A stretch of 64,000 nucleotides of DNA from Urechis unicinctus (GCA_034190875.2 CM067354.1:66956485-67020484); one strand, 5' to 3'. Shown: positions 42,904-55,313, counted from the stretch's first letter. Made by a program: numbers and translations. Notes: generated by a model not told the origin, from the sequence alone.

Positions 42904-42913
42904 TTTTTATTCT
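42904..42913 (-). terminator. Candidate poly(A) signal for the polymerase gene
   Basis: The minus strand reads AATAAAAACA about 130 bp past the polymerase stop codon. The position suits a polyadenylation signal, but AT-rich DNA makes chance matches common. Confidence 0.35.
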
Positions 42914-43836
42914 TAGTTTCTCACACAGGGTTTAAAATTCAATTTCTTACAGAGCGCACATCCATCGATTACACAATACCTTAACTTCAATTTATTACAT
43001 AATAACACATATCAATTTCTTAAATAGCATATTAACGTATCACACATCTAACGGTTTAGTGCTTACACCATCTGCACTCACAATTCTCTTGGGGTAAAAA
43101 TAACTTAATCCATCTCTAATTTGCGTAGACGAATACATAGTGTTTTGTTAACCAAAAACCAAGGTTCACACCGTGACCCGATTTTTTTTCTCTCAGCACA
43201 GTCATATATTTCTCCTTGTTCAGTTCGTTTTGACGTTTATTGAGTCTTTTACACGAGGCTTTATCCATAATTCCATAACAGTAATAGCTTTTACTGCACA
43301 GTCCGATAAAACCATCTCCACTCCACTCCTCTTTAAATAACCTCGGGGTACATTTATCATATTTTTGGCGGGTCACACAGTACGGTTGAGGTACCCAGGG
43401 GTTCCATTCGTTTTACACTGTATAGAGTTGTTGGTGTTATCATCACACGCTACAGCTGGCAACCACTGAGGGTAATCTTGGTAAAATTGTTCTCTCATGT
43501 TGGTTTTGATGACATCCGTTAGATGACTACTACTAAGGGCAATCTAACTACTATCAGTGTCCATCTGTACATATGCAAAATCCGATCTCGCGACATACTT
43601 GTCAATAAAATCATAGCAAAATTCAAGCATTCTTAATTTGGCGTATTGATAAGCAAAATAGCCTAACTGTTGGGGTAAGTTGAGATCAAAGGTGGTTTTG
43701 GCCATGTCGAATTCAAACAGGTTGGGTGTTAATTTGTTCAAGGCTCTGAATCTTTTGTCGTTGATCAATTTCTGACACTCTCGATAGTCGGCGTATCTGA
43801 CATAGTGGTGTTTAGTTTTATCCATGACGCATTTGC

Positions 43837-43938
43837 CTACAAACATAGAAAACCATATAAGCATTTCTTTTCTTCTTCAAATCACAAATTTGAAATAAAT
43901 TTGAAAACAATTAAATAAATACATTTTAGTATATTCAC
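43837..43938 (-). other. Intron in the polymerase gene (102 bp)
   Basis: On the minus strand it begins GTGAATA and ends TTTGTAG. Joining the flanking exons keeps the polymerase frame (phase 1). A TAA sits in the upstream exon three bases before the donor. It separates the LLGN motif exon from the exon ending in the catalytic DTDS. Confidence 0.7.
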
Positions 43939-44012
43939 CTTATGCCAAATTTCCAAGTAGCTTAAAAGTTTCGGCTATAATGGTCTGACTCGGGCCGACA
44001 TCACCCCCACGT

Positions 44013-44100
44013 CTACACACAAACAAGAACATTATCAAAAAATGAAATACAACGCTTAAAAGAGTATAACATATAACTACATTCGTGTGTTCGTAAATAC
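44013..44100 (-). other. Intron in the polymerase gene (88 bp)
   Basis: It begins GTATTTA and ends TGTGTGTAG on the minus strand. The exons join in frame between ISDA and GGDVGPSQTI. Confidence 0.75.
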
Positions 44101-46170
44101 CTGGCGTCTGATATGGTCTCGGCAAATCGTTTGAAACAGGCTGTGGGTTCATACTCCAGTGTTTGGTATATCTTTGCAATATTTTCACACTTTTGTAGCT
44201 CCCTATCAACGTCCGCCATTCCGTCTATATGAAAATAAATAATAGTCTCGCATAAAGGGTCCGATTTCATCTCGTGTCAGTTCAATGTTTTTGTATATAG
44301 GAGTCAACTCACTAAAATAGTCTTTAAGAGTTTCTGGTATGTGTATATCTACTTCAGCCATTACGTCAAAGTGGCTGGAGGTGGTTGAGGTCGACTGTAC
44401 GTGAACGCTTTGATGTGAGGGTCTTTTTTCCGTTTTTTCGCCCATTCACAGCCCCACTCAGCTACGACATCATAACCTAATCCTCTCAAATACTGGGTAT
44501 TAATTTCGACACATAAATCACTCATTAGTTTTCCACTGATGGGGCTATGAGTCAATTTCAGACACGGACAACCATGCCATACACATCCGTGAAACTGATA
44601 CACTGTTTGTGTTTCTTCGCACCAACCATCTACGGGTAATCGCCGGGCTCCTATTCTGTTTTCCCTTCAGTTTAGTCAGTATTGTATTTGGTTTTGTGAG
44701 CTATGTGCTATCTAAGCCAACCATTCATCTGCAATACCACCTTTTTGGGTCTGTATCGGTTTAAACTCAGGTGCGTGACGTCGGGTCAGAAAGTTGGCTG
44801 GCATGGGTTGAGACAACCCCCAAAGATACAACGCGTTGGCATCGTAACCCACGATTCCTTCACACAACTTCGCTTCATTTCCATTCTTTTCACGCCTAAT
44901 GTAAGTTTTTCCCTTTTCGTGGTAACGATGAAAGATGATTGAGGGTCCGCCCACTATTCCATTTTTTATCAACCAATAGATGTCGTTGTTTTCGTCGTCT
45001 TGAAAAAAATATCGCATGGTTAATCCGGGCACTGATATTCCATCGTTCAACATATCTATACCTCTCTCACTGTAAAAATGACTCTGTTTCCCAATGGCTT
45101 CCAGAAAAGGTTTGACATCTAAATTGTTGTAATATATCAAAAAGTCTTTAAAAGTCCGCATATGACCTGCTTCCCACGCTTCTTGACATTCAGCATATTG
45201 GTCAGCTGCAATGTTTTCTTGTTTTAACGCACTGTAAAAAGCTGCATGGGGTGGTAATTCTGTATTGTTCAAACGATCGAGTGTCACCCATTCATATGGG
45301 AAATATCCCTTTTTCTGTTCACATTGTAAGGCCCGTAGGTATTTGTCGTATGTACATCCACGTGCAATTAAGTTAGTGATGTCCAAAAACCGTACATAGT
45401 CCGTTTCAATGCACGTGAATGAGTTATTTCGTTTGATGGTATACTTGATTGATGAGTGTTCTTGCAGGTAAGTTGTCAGCGGTATTTTCACAACGTTGAG
45501 GTCATAATTTGATGAGTTGAATCCGACTAACGGTAATACGTGTAAATAGTTGTCAAATTTGCTCTGTAATTCCTGCAATGGGTGTTCTCCCTTGGTGACC
45601 GGGTCCTGTTGATGGGCTTCATCGATTTTCTCTTGTAACTGGGTTAGGATAGCATCGTATTGAGCAAGCATCAGTAGATAGGTGGCGTTTGATATCCTCT
45701 TCTATGTACATCATCATCTTGTCAATCAATGTTTGAGCGTTTCCTTCCGTTACAAAGCATTTTGGTACGGTATAATCAGGTACATTGCTGCATACGCTCA
45801 CTTATAACGGCACGTGTTTTTGGTCCCAGGTGACTTTTGGCGAGTTGATGGGTAGGTAGTCTTCTCCAAAATAACTTTGTAAGGGTAAATACCGTCTTCT
45901 ATTGCCATTCCTTCGTCTCGTAATGCTTCAAAAGATAGTGGGTGGTAGATGAAAAACACCGCCTTGGTACTTGTATTTCGTTTCCACAGTACATTTGTTT
46001 TCGTGGCGATGAAATTTTTTCTCACTTTTCCACAGCTTCTGACAGGTACCACAAATGTATGATTTGCTATAAAGGTCAGAGTTTTTTATGTTACTAAAGT
46101 GATTTTCGTGCAGGTTCAATTTCAAGGTTTAGGCGAATTTTGTACGCGTTCGCTTTAACAAAGTAGCTAC

Positions 46171-46284
46171 CTGAAACACATAATACAAAACGATCACATC
46201 CGTTTCTCATACTTCCATTTCGATATCAAATGATTACATCGTTTCTCGTGTTACTTCTGTTTAATCACTTAAGGAAACACTTAC
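46171..46284 (-). other. Intron in the polymerase gene (114 bp)
   Basis: It has a consensus donor GTAAGT and acceptor TTTCAG on the minus strand. It falls between complete codons (phase 0), and the downstream exon continues into the KLNLHENHFS segment in the same frame. Confidence 0.8.
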
Positions 46285-47133
46285 TCGATTCTCGTCTAGC
46301 GTGTACACGGTGATGTTCACTTTGAATTGTTTTGCTAGTCTTTCAACATTTTCAAGAGGTACACCCATGTTTTTTTCTTTTGTTTTGTGTAAGCAGTCTT
46401 AAACAATGTTTTTGCTGCTTTCTCTAGACCCGTGATCTTTGCTCCTCTGTGTAAGACCAGGGCCCTAAAAAAGCACAATCTGTCGTGATACGGTTTACCC
46501 ATTTGTCGACTTAGCTCTAACAATTGATGGCTTCGTTTGCGTTCAGGTGTTCCAGCATAACGGTTGGTGGGTTGCCGATCACGTGATCTTCGATTGGGTT
46601 CACAAAGACGGTCAAATTTGTCACTGCCTCTAAACTCCATTTCGAATCCGGTCCTTGCTTCTGGGCGTAGGTCAAGATGTCTGTTTGTGTTATTTCATGC
46701 ATACCCCTGTCAAAATCGTCCGGATTCTGGACAATCCGAGGTGTCGGTAACATTCGATTGTTGTTTACTGACGAGCGAAAATACCGCAATTCATCTGTTT
46801 CTTTGTGGCGTAATAAGAATCCATAACTCCCGCTGATTTTAAAGGTTGAATCGCATTCCTCAAATATATTCTGGTTGAGGTTGGGTACATATTCAGATAA
46901 ACTATAGTTGTAAACAGTTTGCAGCCTTTCAAATCGTGTATGGGTCGTGATAGCTCTTTCATTAGCAGCCAACACAACTTCTGTTGACATAAACACCAAT
47001 AATCTGTCAATATAAATATCACCCAATGTCATAAAGACTTCCGTAATTCCTCAATTCTTCCCCGTAATAGACCTACCCTGTAATAGACCTACTTTTGGCA
47101 TTGTCGACTTCAGCGCCATTTCCAGTTTGTGTC

Positions 47134-47149
47134 GGGGGGGGGGGGGGGG
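47134..47149 (+). repeat. Run of sixteen G
   Basis: A pure G run on the plus strand lies in an exon of the polymerase pseudogene, where the minus strand encodes poly-proline. The next bases (TGGGCGGGG) extend the G-rich stretch, which could form a quadruplex. The exact length is prone to sequencing error. Confidence 0.9.
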
Positions 47150-47257
47150 TGGGCGGGGTGTTGTGAACTTGATTTAACGAATCCAATGCTGTATTGGCCT
47201 GTTCGATTGCATAAGCGTCCATAGCGGCGTGTAAAATCTCTTCGTCTCCTGTCAACA

Positions 47258-47357
47258 CTGAAACACACACGCGTAACACAAAAACAAGCTGTCAGTCATG
47301 TATGACGTATACCTGGTAATTCTATAATTCAGGTTTAGAAAATAAAATCATACTCAC
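47258..47357 (-). other. First intron of the polymerase gene (100 bp)
   Basis: Donor GTGAGT and acceptor GTTTCAG on the minus strand. The split codon A|TG restores Met and the frame continues LTGDEEILHAAMDAYAIEQA. Exon 1 is 109 bases. Confidence 0.8.
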
Positions 47358-47498
47358 TGCTTTCCATCTCGATTTTTTCCACGGCTTTTAACAAGTCCGC
47401 ATTGCTCATCTGTCTACTGCGTTTGCTCACATCACTGAAACCTTCCAGTTGTCCTTTCTCACTCATGGCGATAACTGAACTCAAATCATCCTGTCGTG

Positions 47499-47523
47499 TT
47501 TTTATACCTCCTCATGACATGAG
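47499..47523 (-). promoter_or_regulatory. TATA box and adjacent palindrome upstream of the polymerase
   Basis: The minus strand reads TATAAAAA at 47,506-47,499, about 33 bp before the ATG, so transcription would start almost at the coding start. Directly upstream is a perfect 13-base palindrome, CTCATGACATGAG (47,511-47,523), a plausible protein-binding site. The palindrome's right half with GTATTACTTAA recurs at about 47,580. Confidence 0.55.
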
Positions 47524-48990
47524 GTATTACTTAACTTAGCTTAGGTCAGCAAACTCCTTTTTCAATAAACAGCTCACGACATGAGGTATTACTTAATTTG
47601 AAATCACCCAAAGCTGATATACGCTTGAGTACTCTTAAGTGCTTGATGGCGCAAGGTTACGATTTTGACACGAGCCATTACCTAATGACCATAAAAGCGC
47701 GTCATGAATTCAACAATCAGTAAATCACATTGCCCAATTGTGTAATTATACCACAGATTCATCAATGTACAATTAATAACACAAACACCAGTATACAATT
47801 TATATATACATTTATTTATAATAAATTTCTTCTATCTTCATCCTACAAACAAAGCAAAATGTATTATAATCTCTTAGAAAGGCAAAAATAAAATTCCAGA
47901 GAATCTTAAACCTTTTTTGGGGTACTCACGGTTCTCTTGTAATAAATGTTTGGGTTCCCTGCATACAAACAAATATATGCTTATAACAGATACAAAAGTC
48001 AACGAATCTATACAACTATATAGCTCGTTTTAAGTGAATAATCACAGTACAGGGTATGCAGTTATGAGGCACCCTCCCTTGGTTATAGCTTTAACCCACT
48101 TGGTCGGGGCCGATTGGTATACAGGGAACTGGCCTGTGACTCCAACAGTGAATGTGAACTGCCGGTAATAGACTATTTTATGAATTCCAAACTGTTCCTC
48201 TAAATCAGGATTTTTCAACGTCAGCTCAATTAAATCAGGATAATTTGGAATATTAAATTTAGACTTGGTAGGATCTAATGATATAAAATGATTTTTATAA
48301 ATATGTTCCATGGCGACAAAATAGATGAAAACTATTTTGAAGTAAAGTTACCATCAGCTATTTGTAACCCATAACTCCACCCCATTTTGAGAAATATCCA
48401 ATCACCAAGTTTTAACCCACCTGCTAGTAATATTCACAATGAGAGTTAGAACACACTTAAAGTTAAATGTATTCAGTATATGATGACAAGTCTCCTGTCG
48501 TTTTCCCTCGTATGTAATTGAATACGCATATGTTAGTAAGTTTCATTCACATGAAATCTACGGACATACTACACAAAGTAGCGTGTGTATAACGGTTTCA
48601 CTTGTCAGTAAACTCCAATCTATCAACAACATCGTCGCTTATCACCCCATTACCAGGCTAGAGGAAGTTAATGACCATCTACAAGCTCCAGAGCACCAGC
48701 TGATATGAGGTATTAGTTCACTGAGTAAAGCTCAGCTCCTTGACTAAATATCCGAGGAGAGTTGATATACGATTCAATATATCACCTCATGTCATGGAAT
48801 AGAGGAAGTTAATAGCTACTAATAAGCTCGTAAAGACCGTCTTCATATTGAGAGAAACAGGTGAATACTCACGCCAAACTAACAATAACACTACCCTTGA
48901 CATCACAATCTTTCAACACCATCATCGCTAATTGACTTTTAATAGCCATTTACAAACTCCTTCTCAATAAACAACTCAGGACATATCCCT
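47524..48990. repeat. Flank with short direct repeats
   Basis: Several short sequences recur here. ACATGAGGTATTACTTAA occurs at about 47,517 and 47,580, with a variant near 48,705. CAAACTCCTTTTTCAATAAAC at 47,550 recurs near 48,953, and AGAGGAAGTTAAT at 48,660 recurs at 48,798. The stretch may be a terminal or subterminal part of the Polinton-like element or an unrelated repeat. Confidence 0.45.
48042..48311 (-). CDS. Hypothetical ORF beside the Polinton-like element
   Basis: This is an 89-codon open frame with an ATG on the polymerase strand, about 600 bp upstream of the polymerase start. The product includes IPNYPDLIELTLKNPDLEEQ and ends near the C-terminus with GGCLITAYPVL. I recognise no domain, signal peptide or membrane segment. 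Upstream bases contain a further open stretch that could be an earlier exon, but no convincing splice pair was found. It could be an accessory gene of the element or chance. Confidence 0.3.
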   Translation of the reverse strand: MEHIYKNHFISLDPTKSKFNIPNYPDLIELTLKNPDLEEQFGIHKIVYYRQFTFTVGVTGQFPVYQSAPTKWVKAITKGGCLITAYPVL

Positions 48991-49224
48991 CACAAATGAC
49001 CTCACCCAAATACCGCACAACCATCACATGAGGTTGCTAAGGTCAGCAAAATGAAGATGAAATACCGCGCACCGAATCCGGAAACGATCCGCCAGCGAAA
49101 AATATATTGTGCAATGGTTTATCACATCATCCAAGTCAGCGACGTCGTCCTTACGTCAAAAACGAGGTGTCGAGGGGTACCCATACAACTACTGTCGCAT
49201 TCGTACAAGCTGCCCTCGCTGAAC

Positions 49225-51215
49225 TGCTGATATCAGATCCATTGACAGGTATATAATATCCATGATATGTGTGGGAAAATTGCTGCTTGGACTATTTAAG
49301 ACAGCTGGCGCTGTTGCGTCTTGGCTACACCTTGGTAACACTATGCGTCAAATGCAGCCGAACAGTTCAGTTTAAGTGCTATAGAGTATAATAATGTCGA
49401 CTTTGTTGCTTTCTGTCACATGATGGAACCATTAAAAGGGAAAGGGCTTTGGATTGAATAGATGTTAAAGGAAAGTACAGATAAAAATAATTTTGGGCGG
49501 CTAGGTTTAATGTCGTCATACTTGCTTTAAAAACATTATATGTATTTGATGTGCTTACCACTCACAATGTGGGGCAGCATAACTTGCGATGGACGGTTAT
49601 GACGACGCCTACTATATGGCAAGCCAAATATATCTTGTTTATGACACACATATGTTAACGACGCAGATTACAATACCATACAAACAGCAGCATTGGTGAA
49701 ACAACGAAGATTACCTAAACTCTAAGCTATCTATAATATTACCGTCTAAATAATTAATCAGTTAATTGTGCTTATGTAGATAAGGTGTTAAGTTCGTTTT
49801 AAGAATGATACGAAAGCTAAACGGAACTGATATATTTATTTATTTTTCGCCGTGAATAATGTGGAAGACTTGTTTTCAAGAGCAATGTCCAATAATCGCC
49901 AAGCCATTTATTTTTGGCATTAATCATAACACTCATAAATATTTATGATTCAATAAAAAAAGACGCGGATAATTGCCTAACATCATGTGTGTTGTTAAAC
50001 CGACAGATTCAAACATTTTGGATCATTGTAATATACACACATTAGTTATATATGATATTGATTCTGCCATCAGTAGGACCATCACTGCGCTTTGTGTGCC
50101 TTTGTATGTGTCATCTTGAAAAGGGGTGGATTCTCACAATGAGAATAATAAATTGTTTTGTCTAGAGAGGTTTTTTTTCTTGGAAATGGACAGTTCTGGT
50201 AGACTTTTGTGCAGAACAGGATTACAAAATGTGGAATATTTGCGACAATACAACTAGAACTCTCTATTGAACAGTCTATATTGCCCCCCCTGTTGGGATA
50301 TTGATAAGGATATTGTCGACTGTCATTCAGTAAATCAAACGCAGAAACGTTGATTCTATATGTTTCTGTAAAAAGTACGTTTAAGCGACAAAGATCAAAT
50401 ATATGCTGTTCAATGCAAGACAAAGCGACAGTTTGTAGAGGATGCCAAGATATGTGCTATGCTGCTGAAATTAAACATGCTCACTTGACAGTATCAGAGA
50501 GTTAAGCAAGTTTTGCGTGGTTGATGTGTTTAAACAGTGCACATATACCACGACCTCATGCATCATACGGGATCGTATGATACTCTAATTACCTCAATTG
50601 ATGTGTATGGAGCGATTAGGCTTAAGTCAATGTTATTCGCAGCAACTGTCTTAACATCATCTTGTCATTGATTGTTTTTGAATTTCATTAGGGGGAAATG
50701 CTAGGTTTCAATCTGTAGATTCACTCTTTATTTGGCTGGTATTTAAGGCATTGCATGGCGATAATGTTACATCATCTACTCATAACGGAATGTTTCACCC
50801 ACAGGACCAGCCAATAAGCGCTAAGTTATTTTGCAACTGCAATTTAGTTTTGCATTATATTCAGTTCCTGTTAATTATCTGTCGTAGCAAGATTTATCTT
50901 TCATTCGCTGGTCCTCATATAGAACCATATAACATAACGACCCTATGTAGGCTGATTTGATCTCAGCCAGCTACCTGAACAACACTCTTCGCTTCGTGTC
51001 ATGCTGACCCTCGTCTTCCCTCGATGCCCAGCGCGGTTCTTCCAAAACGTTATAAGGTTCGGTCCCAACCATATTCAGATCGTTCAATCCAAGACATATA
51101 CATAACTTGCTGCACTTACGATCATATCCTCGAGAATCGATCACTCATCTCGATTATATAGATAGATAATGCCCAATACATAACAGCATAAGCTGCTAGC
51201 CGGGAAATTCGCATC
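49225..51215 (-). repeat. Inverted copy of the 26.95-28.5 kb block
   Basis: The reverse complement matches 26,955-28,500 in four collinear pieces, for example around GACAGCTGGCGCTGTTGCGTCTTGGC and CTTATAACGTTTTGGAAGAACCG. About 900 bp near 49,640-50,540 has no partner there. No coding frame is recognised. Confidence 0.75.
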
Positions 51216-54200
51216 AGCTTGATAAAGTTATCTTGTCTAACTGCCCGTATAAGTTTTAATGAAACAGCTGATGTATTATTACCGCATCCGGTTAGTTCTC
51301 TACTTTTTTAGCGCTCAAGTGCCCTTTGAAAACCATGTTGAGCAGACAGTCATGTATTAGAACATTCGTCACAAACTAATGTCTGTACGTCCAGTAATTT
51401 GCAATTGTTCGCATACGCTGCTTATATCTATATCCACATTAAAACCGTTACAATATGAACGTCGGCGATGATAACTTGACGGATGAATCTCTTACAAATA
51501 AAAACACAATGTTGGCGCTGATTAGCCGAGGCACCTACAAATGTTGGCACACGATAGTGCGGCGAATACATATTACCCGTTGATCGCTCATTGCGTTTGA
51601 GAAGCTAATTGTATCCCTGACAGGCGGGGGTGATTCTGCAATAACAGTATCATCTCAATATAATTACCTCTAAAATATCACGTTAATCGCTCATTACGTT
51701 TGCGAAGCTAATGGTTTTCCTTCCAGGCTAAATGTTACCGATTATTACGCGCCCTGATTTGAATCAAGTCAAATGTATCCTTCCTCTTTTGTTTTCAATA
51801 AAATAGCCATTGAATCAACCGAAAAGGGTCCATTTCAGCATCTATGCATCTCATCAGTTAGACTGAAAAGGCACGATTTCGTTTCGGTTATTGCAGCAAA
51901 TATGGTTTGCATTGTTTTCTTGCTGCGTGCTGTATATGTTCAATCAAATGGGCATGCGCGGCCATTGAATGATGTCGTTTACGTGGTATTTGTCTTAGAT
52001 AAACTTAGATGACCATAAGATCTAACTTATTCTCTGGGTGGGAGTTGTTTTGCCTTCGTCAATTGACATTCGTTGATTTCCGCGTTCGATACCAACCCCA
52101 AAATATTGCTGTACATGTCATCAATTAAGTACAGCATGCACTTTTCCAAATGTAACGATAACAAACACATATTGTGAATCAATTAAATATTGAGCAACTG
52201 CAAGAGTAAACAAACGCTCCCATATCTGCAAATGAAGAGCAATTATACCCTGTTAAGATTAATATAAATTTCTTGCATTTTAAGAGAGAAAGCCGTGTGA
52301 AAAATATCAACAGATATAATGACATAACCATATAGAACAGCCTATATAGCTAGCAGACGACCAAATACCATTTCTGTAACTTTTTCAGGAACTAATAACA
52401 AGCAAATGTTAGTCTCAAAATGATATTGAACCTTTGCATTGGTTTTCAAATATCCGTGCTAGCTGAAATGAAGTGTTTTACAATAAACAAAGATTTTAGT
52501 GTCCAAAAATGGCAAAGATCAGCAGATGGTATCATGGAAACGTCACTATTGCCGTCCTGTTAACATATATATTGCGACACCTCAACAGTGATAAATATAA
52601 GCAACTGAAGAGCTGCAAGCGCGAGAACTTTGACTTCGAAATCGTTCCTGAGCTAACTTTTCTATCAATATTCCATGGACGACACTGAGATTGACTGCTT
52701 AACTTTTGAGAAATAAAAACACACCCGTTTGCCACTTAGACACATGTGCTGAGATAAACATCGAGCCTTCAATAACAATATGCATTTTCACCGCGAGAGG
52801 TCATAGATATTGTACTTCTGGCACGACACATACTTATGAATGTTTGCAGTGGCAGGTAATGAGTCTCATTTACATTACACGACGCCACTATCACTATTGA
52901 ATCTTATGAAGCCTCTATAATTATGCTCCGACGTTCGTCCTCACTAATTGCATGCTACCCAAACTACCTCAGGAGTATATATAGAATTAACCATCATGCA
53001 TGATGTTATCCTGCCAACATGAGCCATGATCGCCGTAACATTAAGGATATAACCCCTGCGGTATATGTTGTTATATTCCAATTATCACACCAGCAACTAT
53101 GAGAACAACACACCATCAACGGTTCTGGGCTGAGAGGAACACATACATGTATCATTTGCAAAGAAATACGATTCTGTTATGTAGTTAACGACAAACCCGG
53201 TCAATGGGAACATGGATTTGGTACTAATACCTAATGAATCGTCGTTGTACGTTAGATTAGCTGCGATTTTAATAGTTAAATGTGCAATATTTGCGTACCC
53301 GATAAATCCCCATTAGTTATAAGTTACTCGTTTCATCCTTTGCAAAACGAGTAATATTATTTGGCCTAATATCCCTTGACACAAAGTCAAGCATCATCAT
53401 GTTCTTGTTCTTATCATTGCGTCAGTTTCAAGAAAATCGTGGTTCCATAATTTGGGAGTGATAAGGATATATCTGGCATGCAACATACCGTTAGAACGAC
53501 TAGGCATGACTTTTCAACAAAGCGAAGGCGTGATATTACCAAAAGACCTAGTTGCACGCGAGGAAGTACATAGAGATGTGTACAATAGTTGTACAATTAG
53601 TACACCAAGTTGTGTATTCGCTAATGTTACCCTCGGCCCTAGTAAATGGTAATTTCAACAGGAAGTAATGCAAAACTTGCGATAATAGATATACGTTCTT
53701 TGCATTTGTGTTATATCCATGGGCATACCTGGCAGTTATCAATTTTGCTAACAGTAATTACAATTCATGGATCAAAGCTTCTGGAAGTTTGACTTAAATT
53801 TACATACAATTTATGCTTCCAATGACATGTTTAACGACCTGCTCATATAATGCACAATCTAAGAAGTGCTATGGCTGCCCGGGGTTACCAAAGTAGGTTA
53901 TTGTTCAAAGAAACTGAAATATACATTTTCTTATAATTATCACCTATCCGGAAGGCAATATCCTGCTTGTTAGAATTTGTTTCAACGGCGGGGTATGACA
54001 AGTTTGCTTGCTTTAAGGCTGTACGCTCTGCCTAGTCGTTCTCAAGTCACAATATGTACTATATATGACTCGCTGCATCATGCTTCTGTTTTCTTATTTT
54101 ATGTTGAAGAGGGATCTATATATGGACGTCCTGTTCGCACCATGGTAAACAATATAGCACTGCTGTATGTGTAAAGAGCTGCATCCTCAATCTACCAATG

Positions 54201-54470
54201 TTTGTTGTGCTGCTGGGACACTAGAGGCATTCAGGCAAATGACGCACAACTCAATTATATAATGATCAATCTGCGTCCCATTGTGTGAGTCACAAAGAAA
54301 CACCTTTCATGTCACTTTCTATGTTTGATCCATCGACAATCTGTCCACGTAAGGCATATATTCAATACAAATATCCTCGGTGATTGGTCTACGTAATACT
54401 CTGCTCTACGAGGCCGCAGAGTCTGGCCGATGTTTTATTGTATATTCAATCGTTTAACCGAACATATATG
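51216..54470. other. No gene seen
   Basis: AT-rich sequence with only chance frames. A 66-codon frame at 53,452 was considered and has no recognisable content. Confidence 0.55.
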
Positions 54471-54471
54471 C

Positions 54472-54592
<121 letters not shown>

Positions 54593-54865
54593 TGTTGGGT
54601 GCTCATATAGTAAAAAAATAAAATGAATAAGTTTAAGAGTAATCCAAAACCTTGCAGCTAGTTTGCTGTGAGAGATAAGACATATATAGAGTTGACAAAT
54701 GGGCTTATTTATTGGAAGCCAGGTGCATATATATAATAAGGTGAACACCATACATCGCACACAGCAAAGGTGGGGGAGAAGACAACCACCAAGGCTAGGC
54801 TGGGGAGCCCGGCCACCCCCACCCAAAAGGTTTTTGTGTCACATTGAACAAGAAGTACAAATGTA

Positions 54866-55103
54866 CATAACAAATGTACATACCAAAGTAAACATACCCG
54901 ATGCTATTCACCAACCTCAGTTGAAATGCATAGATCGAAGTTGCCACAAATGTACATCAACAAAGTAAACATACCCGATGCTATGCACCAACCTCAGTTG
55001 AAATGCATAGATCGAAGTTGCCACAAATGTACATCAACAAAGTAAACTTAAACGATGCTATGCACCAACCTCAGTTGAAATGCATAGATCAAAGTTGCCA
55101 CAA
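54866..55103. repeat. 77-bp tandem repeat, about three units
   Basis: Near-identical units contain ATGTACATCAACAAAGTAAAC and CACCAACCTCAGTTGAAATG, spaced exactly 77 bp (GCCACAA at 54,943, 55,020 and 55,097). A further fragment (CACCAACCTCAGTTGACATG) lies near 55,220. It sits just downstream of the recombinase ORF, where YR retrotransposons carry their terminal repeats, so it may be part of the 3' control region. Confidence 0.9.
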
Positions 55104-55313
55104 TGAGTGATGCAAAATACAAATTTTAGAACTAAAATAACTTGTGATAACACAAATTTTAGAAGATTATATCATGGTACAGATAAAAAATAAACAATAG
55201 ACCACCTAGAGCTAGGAATCACCAACCTCAGTTGACATGATTACCTGGCAGTATATACAGACACTAGACCAAAATTCCCTGAAGAAGCAGCTAGCAGCCA
55301 AGGGGGGATGTTA

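Larger units (their letters stand above)
43040..47466 (-). pseudogene. Protein-primed family B DNA polymerase gene with introns, decayed
   Basis: This replicates the element's own DNA. Exon 1 (47,466-47,358) starts at an ATG. Later landmarks are NANEAINC and DRLCFFRALVLHRG (about 46,500), a zinc-knuckle-like C-x2-C-x12-H-x4-C around ICGTCQKLWKSEKKFHRHENKC (about 46,060-45,995, quoted here only as motif), an exonuclease-like VGFNSSNYDLNVVKIPLTTY (about 45,520), the polymerase A motif GYDANALYLWG (about 44,840) and the polymerase C motif MDTDS (43,560). The C-terminus is near 43,040. Four GT-AG introns are visible. Stops at TAA 46,129, within the exon at 43,941-43,943 and at 43,544 (just after DTDS), plus about seven frameshifts, show it is dead. 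The spliced frame runs correctly across every intron, so the introns predate the decay. Confidence 0.85.
40560..47510. mobile_element. Decayed Polinton/Maverick-like element
   Basis: The region holds a set of genes known together in Polinton-type elements of animals. Virion-protein-like genes and an adenovirus-type protease lie on the plus strand. A protein-primed family B DNA polymerase lies on the minus strand and converges on them, with about 165 bp between the stop codons. Every gene carries stops or frameshifts. No retrovirus-like integrase and no packaging ATPase are recognised, and I could not find terminal inverted repeats, so the copy is probably truncated and its edges are approximate. 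The short spacing and small overlaps between the plus-strand genes are typical of a compact viral gene block. Confidence 0.85.

Noticed and set aside
53452-53652. 66-codon plus-strand frame
   Set aside because: It has an ordinary-looking start but no recognisable domain, no paralogue in the window and no neighbouring gene structure.
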